NCBI GenBank assembly: GCA_013001905.1 | Contig: JABDLC010000004.1 | Coordinates: 1-39,521 of the forward strand | Length of the DNA stretch: 39,521 nucleotides | Direction of reading: 5' to 3' | DNA from: Gammaproteobacteria bacterium | GTDB lineage: Bacteria > Pseudomonadota > Gammaproteobacteria > Steroidobacterales > GCA-2729495 | In this document: piece after piece, positions 33,213 through 39,521 of the stretch | Numbering within the stretch: position 1 is the stretch's first letter | Layout of the letters: the number at the start of each line of letters is the position of its first letter | Made by a program: the position numbers and the translations under genes | The notes under the pieces: model-generated | Told to the model about the DNA's origin: nothing | Database searches by the model: none | The model's input: only the letters and a program-made list of their open reading frames with translations

Positions 33213-36053
33213 ATGAAGTGGCAATACCAGCCGCTCACTACGGGGGTCAATGTGTACCGATACTGCAACCGGGTCGCTGTGTCAGCGATCACCGCTCTCC
33301 TTCTGTCCGTCGTGCTGCCGGCCGGCGCTCAGCAACTGGACGAACCTCCCACAAAGATCAGCAAGCTGGCTACCGAAGAGCTGGTCGTGACCGCGCGTAA
33401 ACGCGAAGAGTCGTTGCAGGATGTACCGTTGTCCGTCAGTGCGTTTTCAGCAGAGCAACTCCAGCGAGCCGGCGCAGCAGACAATGAAGACATTGCCCTG
33501 TTAACGCCGAATTTCAATACGGTGCGCCAAATTGGCCGTCGTCTCGATCGCCCCACGATCAGGGGGCAATCAGCGGCCGCAGTCGGGGGCGAACCGAACG
33601 CATCGTATTTTATTGATGGCGTAGCTGTTGCAGGTAGCATTTCAACCGTGACTTTAGGGCCAATCGAACGCGTCGAAATTTTGCGCGGCCCACAGTCTGC
33701 TCAGTTTGGTCGCGCCACGTTTGCGGGCGCTATCAACTATGTCACCCGTAAACCCACGGATGAACTGATTGGTGAGGTCAAAGCCAAGCTGGGCGACCAT
33801 GACACCAAGCAGATTTCTGTCTGGGCAAGCGGCCCGGTTGTACCCGAAGTGCTGCGATTCTTTGTTTCGGCAGGCTACAACACCTACGGCGGCGAATGGC
33901 GGAATTCACTGAAAGCAAATCAGCCGCCAGTGGGCGGTTTCATCAATCGCGACCCTTTAGTCGGCAGTCCACCGCAAGGTGACGACAACACACCGCTGGG
34001 CGGCACCGAAACAAAGGATGCGCAGCTAAAACTAGTAATGAACCCTACCGATTCCAGCGAACTTTCGCTCAAGTTTGGTTTTACTCAGGGCCGCGATGAT
34101 CATTATGCGCAACTCCTGCAGGAACCGGGTGAGCTTAATTGCTTTTTGCCCACTGACGGCAGCAACGGCACACGGGATAACAGTGATGAGCCCTGGTTCA
34201 CTACGTCGAAGGGTCAGTTCTGCGGCACTTTTGACCCTAAGGCTGTTCAATACAAGCGTGTGAATCCGTTCGCGCCGACCAGTCCGGGGTTTAATTACGC
34301 AGGCTACTTCCCAGGCGGATTTAATTCGATGACCGGCATCAATGCACTCGTTGACGGATTGCCCGTCAACGGTGGGCCACGCCAGGCTCGATTAAACATC
34401 CCGGATATTCGCACCGGTATGGCGTTTGCGGATTTTTCCACTCTGCCGGAAAGCGTACAGTTGTCAGCCTTCGGCCGCGTTACCCAACCTGAAGACTGGC
34501 TCGCAACACCGGAACGCGTTGGTGCTACTCGTGACCAACGTCGCTTCCTGCTGGATTACACGCAGGACCTGGGCGCCTGGACCGGCATAATCCGTCTCGC
34601 CTACAACGAGGACGAATTTAAGCAGGGTCTTGATCTTGACCGTACTGAACAACGCTATCTCGGCGGACTGTTTAGCAACTACGCCATTAATGACACAGAA
34701 GACTATGCGGTGGAACTGCGTCTGGACAGCCCCGCCGACAACCCGCTGCGGGGCTCTATAGGCACTTACTATTTTGATTCCGAGCTAAAGAGCAAAACCA
34801 AGCGCTTTATCGGAATTGGCGGCTTCGCGCAGTTTGAAAAGCCACTTCAGCGCACAACGGAGAACAGCGCGGTATACACAACGCTCGAATACGACATTTC
34901 GGACCAGTGGACTATCAGCGGTGAAGCGCGCTACGCGAAAGATGAAAAGACTATTGAAGCGCAATTCTCCTGCACAGACCCTGATGATCCGAACTTTGGC
35001 CGCAAGGCACGTGACGAGCAGGAAACTAAAGCCCTGACACCGCGCGTCACTCTGCGCTATGAGCCAAATGATGATTTGATGCTGTACGCACTAGCCGCGA
35101 AAGGTAACAAGCCGGCCGAGTTCAACGGCGCGTTTTTTCGGGTTGCAACGGGCGAAGGCTGTGAAACAGCTAAGGCTATTGATGCTGGTATTACGCAGAT
35201 TAAAGAAGAAAAGGCGTGGACCTACGAGACAGGCGCCAAGAAAAAATGGCTGGACGGTAGGCTCGTCACTAATCTGTCGCTGTTCTACATCAACTGGCGC
35301 AACCAGAGTGTGTTTCAGGTCCGCCCCGTCAATGGTGTGCTTACTCAAATTACAGGTAACGCAGGTAAGAGCGAAGTGTTCGGCCTTGAATTGGAGACAT
35401 CGTATGTCTTTACCGAGTACCTGACAGGTCGATTCAGCTACGGACTGGCAGACGGTAAGTTTGTCAGATACAACGACTCCGTTATCGCAGAGTCAACCGG
35501 CTTCGGACTTGTCATCGACCCTATGACGAATCAACCTTTGCGCGTCGACCCTGATCCTGCTGACGATAATGACAATGACCGTGACCTGGTATTCGATGAA
35601 AGTGCGAACAATGCAAAAGGCAACCGCCTGCCGTCATCGCCCAAGCACTCGTTCGTGGTTGCACTCGACTACCAGCGAGAAACTTCGTTGAGCCTTCTCG
35701 GGATCGACAGTATCGAATGGTTTGCACGGACTGACTTCGTGCTCGAAACTGATCGCTACAGCTCGGCGACCAACTTCATCAAATTCCCAAACCGTAAGCT
35801 GTTGAATATGCGCATTGGCCTGGATCAGCCTACATGGACACTGACGGCGTATGGCAGCAATCTGCTCGACGATCAGACCCCAACAGCTATTTTCGGTTTT
35901 GAAGTTATTAATGGCCTGAACTGGCAAAACGGTTTCGATGTTGACTCAAACCTGCCTAACAACACGACCGGGCGCACGCCTAATATGAACTCGTATGCAC
36001 CGCCTCCGGGTCGGCAATACGGAGTGGAGTGGCTGTACCGCTTTGGCAACTAG
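33213..36053 (+). CDS. TonB-dependent outer-membrane receptor
   Basis: This is a 946-residue active-transport porin. After a signal peptide (CNRVAVSAITALLLSVVLPAGAQ) comes a TonB-box region with EELVVTARKREESLQDVPLSVS, a plug domain (about 60-180, including PTIRGQSAAAVGG and GPIERVEILRGPQSAQFGR) and the 22-strand barrel, ending GVEWLYRF. The likely start is either ATG 33213 or GTG 33252; the GTG gives a normal-length signal peptide, has GGGGG seven bases upstream, and fits the candidate promoter. The plug wording (VVTARKREESLQDVP) is typical of the large receptor group expanded in marine gammaproteobacteria and sphingomonads that import organic substrates as well as siderophores. Its position between oxygenases and secreted amidohydrolases favours an organic substrate (inference). 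Confidence 0.94.
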   Translation: MKWQYQPLTTGVNVYRYCNRVAVSAITALLLSVVLPAGAQQLDEPPTKISKLATEELVVTARKREESLQDVPLSVSAFSAEQLQRAGAADNEDIALLTPNFNTVRQIGRRLDRPTIRGQSAAAVGGEPNASYFIDGVAVAGSISTVTLGPIERVEILRGPQSAQFGRATFAGAINYVTRKPTDELIGEVKAKLGDHDTKQISVWASGPVVPEVLRFFVSAGYNTYGGEWRNSLKANQPPVGGFINRDPLVGSPPQGDDNTPLGGTETKDAQLKLVMNPTDSSELSLKFGFTQGRDDHYAQLLQEPGELNCFLPTDGSNGTRDNSDEPWFTTSKGQFCGTFDPKAVQYKRVNPFAPTSPGFNYAGYFPGGFNSMTGINALVDGLPVNGGPRQARLNIPDIRTGMAFADFSTLPESVQLSAFGRVTQPEDWLATPERVGATRDQRRFLLDYTQDLGAWTGIIRLAYNEDEFKQGLDLDRTEQRYLGGLFSNYAINDTEDYAVELRLDSPADNPLRGSIGTYYFDSELKSKTKRFIGIGGFAQFEKPLQRTTENSAVYTTLEYDISDQWTISGEARYAKDEKTIEAQFSCTDPDDPNFGRKARDEQETKALTPRVTLRYEPNDDLMLYALAAKGNKPAEFNGAFFRVATGEGCETAKAIDAGITQIKEEKAWTYETGAKKKWLDGRLVTNLSLFYINWRNQSVFQVRPVNGVLTQITGNAGKSEVFGLELETSYVFTEYLTGRFSYGLADGKFVRYNDSVIAESTGFGLVIDPMTNQPLRVDPDPADDNDNDRDLVFDESANNAKGNRLPSSPKHSFVVALDYQRETSLSLLGIDSIEWFARTDFVLETDRYSSATNFIKFPNRKLLNMRIGLDQPTWTLTAYGSNLLDDQTPTAIFGFEVINGLNWQNGFDVDSNLPNNTTGRTPNMNSYAPPPGRQYGVEWLYRFGN

Positions 36054-36074
36054 CCGGGTGTTTCAAGTGCCTGA

Positions 36075-37451
36075 CTAGTACTCCTGCACTAAGGAATAAT
36101 CCAGCGGCGCCTGCATGGCGCCGTTGCTTTTTGCGACCTGTCCGTTCTTGATCACCCACGGCACGTCCAGCATCACACTGATATCGTCGAGCGGGCTGCC
36201 GGTAACCGCGATGATATCGGCCCGGCTACCCGGCGTAACAGTGCCGGTCAGCCCATCCACACCGAACAATTCCGCGGCCACGACCGTCGCGGAACGTAAC
36301 GCATCCTCAGGCGTCATGCCGAGCTCAACCATACGCAGCAGCTCATCGGCGTTGCGGCCGTGCGGATAAATACCGCAATCGGTGCCGAATGCGATCTTTA
36401 CGCCTTTCTCATAGGCACGCTCAAATGCGCGTGACTCGTTGCGCAGCGTGACGGATTTCGGCTCCCGCTTGCCGAGAAACCGTTTCGCAATTGACGGCGG
36501 TTCAGCCACCGTCAGCGTCGGCACCAGCACAGTGCCGTTCTTCTTCATCAGTCGCAGCCCTTCGTCACTGACGAGATAGCCATGCTCAACGCTGTCAACG
36601 CCCGCTTCCACCGCGTCAAGAATGGCGTCAGCATCGTACGCATGCACAGTTGCTTTGATTCCGCGACGGTGGGCAGTCTGCACGATGGCCGTCATTTCAT
36701 CTGCGGTCATGTGCTGCAAGAGCCCGGTGTTCGAGCTGAATCCACCGGTCGCCTTAAACTTGATGAGATCAGAGCCGGTCTTTTCAAGATGACGCACCAG
36801 CGTGCGGCAGTCGTCGGCACCGTCGCATACACCGGCCGCCGCCCTCTCGTCAGGATCGCTGCTGCCGGACTCGTCACCGTGACCCCCGGTCACTGAAACA
36901 GAGGCACCACTGCCTATGACGGTCGGCCCGACTATCTGCCCCTTGTCGATCGCGTCGCGCACAGCAAACACCGACTGCGGATCCGAACCCAGATCGCGCA
37001 CGGCGGTAAATCCGGCTGCCAGATTCAGCCGCGCTGCGATGACCGCATTGACGGTGGCCGCGCCTGCCGGCGCATAGCTGTTAACGCCGGCAAACCCGGG
37101 GCTGTAGCTGCCCGTTGCCCGCGACAGATGCACATGTGAGTCGAATAGCCCCGGCATCACAAATTGTGCCCGCAGATCGATGACCTCGACCACGGCATCA
37201 CCAGTGTCGAGCGTGCCCGGGTCGGCAAAGCCCTCGGTTATCCTCTCGATGCGTTCATTGCGCACCACCACGGTCTGCTCGCGCAGCGGTGGCTTGCCCG
37301 CTTCCTGCAACAGCGTGCCGGCATGAATGACCAGCACGGTGTCCGGGCGCTCCGGCTGCTTCGGGCCAAACGGAAACCCCTGGGCATAGACGCTCTGATG
37401 CGGAGCGACGACCAGCGCCACAAGCCATACGATGATTCGGCAAGCACTCAT
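36075..37451 (-). CDS. Secreted amidohydrolase (COG1228, imidazolonepropionase-like), copy 1
   Basis: The 458-residue metal-dependent hydrolase has an N-terminal signal sequence (VWLVALVVAPHQSVYAQ). Metal-site residues are visible: His106 and His108 in DSHVHLS, Lys231 or Lys233 in DLIKFKATGG (probable carbamylated bridge), His270 in ATVHAYDA, His290 in VEHGYL, and Asp358 in AFGTDCGIYPHG. Characterised relatives include Xaa-Pro/Xaa-Arg dipeptidases and other cyclic or peptide amidases; the substrate is not predictable. It starts in a four-base overlap (ATGA) with the stop of its paralogue upstream, so the two are co-translated. It converges on the receptor gene, 21 bases away. Confidence 0.9.
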   Translation of the reverse strand: MSACRIIVWLVALVVAPHQSVYAQGFPFGPKQPERPDTVLVIHAGTLLQEAGKPPLREQTVVVRNERIERITEGFADPGTLDTGDAVVEVIDLRAQFVMPGLFDSHVHLSRATGSYSPGFAGVNSYAPAGAATVNAVIAARLNLAAGFTAVRDLGSDPQSVFAVRDAIDKGQIVGPTVIGSGASVSVTGGHGDESGSSDPDERAAAGVCDGADDCRTLVRHLEKTGSDLIKFKATGGFSSNTGLLQHMTADEMTAIVQTAHRRGIKATVHAYDADAILDAVEAGVDSVEHGYLVSDEGLRLMKKNGTVLVPTLTVAEPPSIAKRFLGKREPKSVTLRNESRAFERAYEKGVKIAFGTDCGIYPHGRNADELLRMVELGMTPEDALRSATVVAAELFGVDGLTGTVTPGSRADIIAVTGSPLDDISVMLDVPWVIKNGQVAKSNGAMQAPLDYSLVQEY

Positions 37452-38824
37452 CGCAGACTGACCGGCGACCCGACTTTACGCGTGGTCACCCCGCGCCGGT
37501 AAACGCCATCCTGAGTGTAGATTTCGCCTGACTTCATCACGAACCGGACTCGCTGCAGTTCCGTTATATCCTCGAGCGGGTTACCGGCGACTGCAATGAG
37601 ATCGGCGCGCGCACCGGGAGCTATCTGCCCTGAATCAATGCCCAGTAAATCTGCGGCGGCAGTTGTCGCTGAGTAGATCACGTCTGCATTGCTCATGCCC
37701 AGTTCAGCCATGAATTCCAACTCCAGTGCATTCTGGCCGTGATCGAAAATGCCTACATCGGTGCCGAACGCGATCCTGACACCCATCGCGTAGGCCTTCT
37801 CAAATGCTTTCGCTTCATCTCTTAATACGCCGCCCTTGCCGGTACCCGCCATGTCGGCCCACATAGACGGACGGCTGATCAACAACGTCGGCACCAGATA
37901 GGTGCCCTGCTTCTTCATCTGCCGCAGCGCTTTATCATCCAGCAACCACCCGTGTTCCAGCGAATCCACGCCCGCATCCAGCGCAACCCGCGCTGCGTCA
38001 GCGCTGTACACATGCGCGGCCACTTTAAGGCCACGGCCGTGAGCCGTCTCGACAATCGCGCGCATCTCGTCAGCCTCGTACATCTGCTGCGTGCCGGTGC
38101 CCGACATGAAGCCGCCCGATGCTGTGAACTTGATGAGGTCGGCACCGAGCTTCACGTTGTGTCGAACCGCCCGCGCGCATTCAGCAGCGCCGTCACATAC
38201 TCCCTCAGCGCGGCGCACGTGCGCGTGCAACGATTCACTAGCACCGAAGCCTTTATCGCCGTGCCCGCCCGTGGATGACAATGTCGGCCCCGATACCAGC
38301 ATCGTCGGGCCCGGCAATACGCCCTGATTGATCGCATCGCGCAACGCGAATGCGGACTCATCGTCAGCGCCGACATCCCGCACGGCGGTGAAACCTGCTG
38401 CCAGCGTACGCTGCGCGAATACGGCTCCGTTCAGCGCAAAATCAGTCTTGGAAATGGTGCCGCCGCCAGTTTGTGCATTGCGGATAAAAACGCTGGGCTG
38501 CGCGGTCATGTGCACGTGCGCATCAATCAGCCCCGGCAGTACAAAGTGATCACGCAAATTAACCACGCTGACCTTTTGCGGGCGGCGAAACACGTCACCG
38601 AACTCGGCCGGCTCAAGGTAGCCCGCTTCGATCGCGGCGATGCGACCGTTCACAATCGCGATGCTGGATTCTTTTCGGGGCGTGTTGCCGGGTTTCGCCA
38701 GCAGCGTTCCGGCGTGCACAACCACGGGATCACCCGTTGTGCCGAGCGTGTTGGTATGCCCGCCGGCAAACGCGGTCGTCACCGACAGCAGGCAAAGCGC
38801 TAAAACAGACAAGCGGTGTGGCAC
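37448..38824 (-). CDS. Secreted amidohydrolase (COG1228), copy 2
   Basis: Paralogue of the preceding gene and of exactly the same length, 458 residues. It begins at GTG 38824 with GGGAGGG eight bases upstream and has a signal peptide (RLSVLALCLLSVTTAFAG). Metal-site residues: His103 and His105 in DAHVHMT, Lys232 in DLIKFTASGG, His271 in AAHVYSADA, His291 in LEHGWLL, and Asp356 in AFGTDVGIFDHG. It is the first gene of the two-gene unit. Shared blocks with copy 1 (TGGHGD, EGVCDGA/AGVCDGA, EMxAIVxTAHxRG) show tandem duplication followed by divergence. A periplasmic dipeptidase-type role is the best guess. Confidence 0.9.
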   Translation of the reverse strand: MPHRLSVLALCLLSVTTAFAGGHTNTLGTTGDPVVVHAGTLLAKPGNTPRKESSIAIVNGRIAAIEAGYLEPAEFGDVFRRPQKVSVVNLRDHFVLPGLIDAHVHMTAQPSVFIRNAQTGGGTISKTDFALNGAVFAQRTLAAGFTAVRDVGADDESAFALRDAINQGVLPGPTMLVSGPTLSSTGGHGDKGFGASESLHAHVRRAEGVCDGAAECARAVRHNVKLGADLIKFTASGGFMSGTGTQQMYEADEMRAIVETAHGRGLKVAAHVYSADAARVALDAGVDSLEHGWLLDDKALRQMKKQGTYLVPTLLISRPSMWADMAGTGKGGVLRDEAKAFEKAYAMGVRIAFGTDVGIFDHGQNALELEFMAELGMSNADVIYSATTAAADLLGIDSGQIAPGARADLIAVAGNPLEDITELQRVRFVMKSGEIYTQDGVYRRGVTTRKVGSPVSLR

Positions 38825-38892
38825 GTGCAGCGCCCTCCCGGGTCATGAGTGCCGCTACGGGTTTAACGCAGCTGCTTTAATGGCTGGTGAAT

Positions 38893-39521
38893 TTAAACCC
38901 GCGGCTTGGGCCAGGTCAAATGATGCTCGTCGATCACAAAATTGTGCGCATGACGCACGGGGGGATGGTAGTGCGGATGACTGTGCGGCTCCGGGCCTTC
39001 GTCACCCCGGTGGTCGTGCTGATGGTGCTGCCCGTGAGTGTGCCGATGCAAATGATCCACCGGATCGTGCTCATGCTCGAGGTTTTCGCCACCGTGACGC
39101 GGCCAGACCAGTCCTGCCAGACCGGCGAGCACCACAATTGCGGAACCCATCCAGAGCGCCGTCGTGTCGATACCGAAGCGCGCACCCAGTTGCCCGGCCA
39201 ACGGGTATGCCAGCAACCAGCACGCATGCGACAACGCAAACTGGGCAGAAAAATAAGCAGCGCGATCCGATGGGCGTGCTGATCTGTTAACCACGCGACC
39301 TGCAGGCGTTTGTACCAGCGACCAGCCCAGTCCGATCGCAAACCATACTGGCAACATGGTCGTTAAGCCCGGATTCGCCGCAATCGCCAACACGCCGGCA
39401 CCCATAACAAACGCGCCGGTCACCATGACGATTTTATCGGTCAGTTGGTCGATGATCTTCGGCACGGTCAGCGCTGCAAGCATTGAACCAAATCCCGCAG
39501 CAGCAAATGCCATGGCCACCT
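38893..39521 (-). CDS. MFS transporter, C-terminal part with histidine-rich tail (5' end outside window)
   Basis: Only the last 209 residues are present; the gene begins beyond the right edge. Residues about 1-150 of the visible part are hydrophobic helices of a major-facilitator permease (for example MVTGAFVMGAGVLAIAANPG, LPVWFAIGLGWSLVQTPAGR, ALWMGSAIVVLAGLAGLVWP). After GGENLEHEHD comes a cytoplasmic-type tail of about 55 residues dense in His (HLHRHTHGQHHQHDH, then PHSHPHYHPP), ending FVIDEHHLTWP. His-rich C-terminal tails occur in metal-efflux MFS proteins such as NreB, so nickel, cobalt or zinc efflux is plausible. The N-terminal half would be needed to classify it. Confidence 0.85.
   Translation of the reverse strand, partial: VAMAFAAAGFGSMLAALTVPKIIDQLTDKIVMVTGAFVMGAGVLAIAANPGLTTMLPVWFAIGLGWSLVQTPAGRVVNRSARPSDRAAYFSAQFALSHACWLLAYPLAGQLGARFGIDTTALWMGSAIVVLAGLAGLVWPRHGGENLEHEHDPVDHLHRHTHGQHHQHDHRGDEGPEPHSHPHYHPPVRHAHNFVIDEHHLTWPKPRV

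Noticed and set aside
1-39521. CRISPR arrays, tRNA/rRNA genes, transposases, integrases or attachment sites.
   Set aside because: None recognised on either strand; the only short phased repeats are the TCGATT triplet and the GYTACA repeats.

Overview
The window looks like a chromosomal segment from a Gram-negative, aerobic, heterotrophic gammaproteobacterium. Reasons: moderately GC-rich sequence, TonB-dependent receptors, a MacAB-type envelope export system, a nadA-nadB pair, a homodimeric AceE-type pyruvate dehydrogenase E1, AvtA and an OxyR/Dps pair. I cannot name a genus. There are no tRNA or rRNA genes, insertion sequences, CRISPR arrays or phage genes. Genes are densely packed, and no stretch over 300 bases lacks a gene.

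Left part (1-9700). The tail of a TonB-dependent receptor ends at a strong terminator. It is followed by a TPR-sulfotransferase gene that converges on a minus-strand NAD operon, nadA-nadB plus a type II thioesterase. Divergent from nadA is aceE, which converges on ilvA.

Central part (9850-19464). A tightly coupled plus-strand operon encodes the propionyl-CoA to succinyl-CoA route: a malonyl/methylmalonyl-CoA synthetase (MatB), a CitE/CLYBL-like CoA-ester lyase, methylmalonyl-CoA mutase, propionyl-CoA carboxylase beta and alpha, the mutase chaperone MeaB, and the epimerase. Several start and stop codons overlap. IlvA makes 2-oxobutyrate, and a pyruvate dehydrogenase complex can convert that to propionyl-CoA, so the left part could feed this operon (inference).

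19479-24870. A small zinc-ribbon protein and an unusual stand-alone FabD lie on the minus strand. Next comes a peroxide-stress module: a peroxiredoxin-glutaredoxin hybrid and Dps, divergent from an OxyR that keeps both redox cysteines. Then avtA and a family-6-type DNA glycosylase.

Right part (24965-39521). This is the accessory-looking region. Two paralogous Rieske oxygenases with near-identical translation leaders flank a membrane-anchored (TVP38-fused) mercuric-reductase-like flavoprotein and a MacAB-like ABC system (ATPase, lipoprotein adaptor, permease). A strong terminator, a large TonB-dependent receptor, two tandem secreted amidohydrolases of identical length, and the end of an MFS transporter with a histidine-rich tail follow. 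The mix suggests uptake and oxidative or hydrolytic processing of an unidentified organic substrate, with export or defence functions between. The substrate cannot be read from the sequence.
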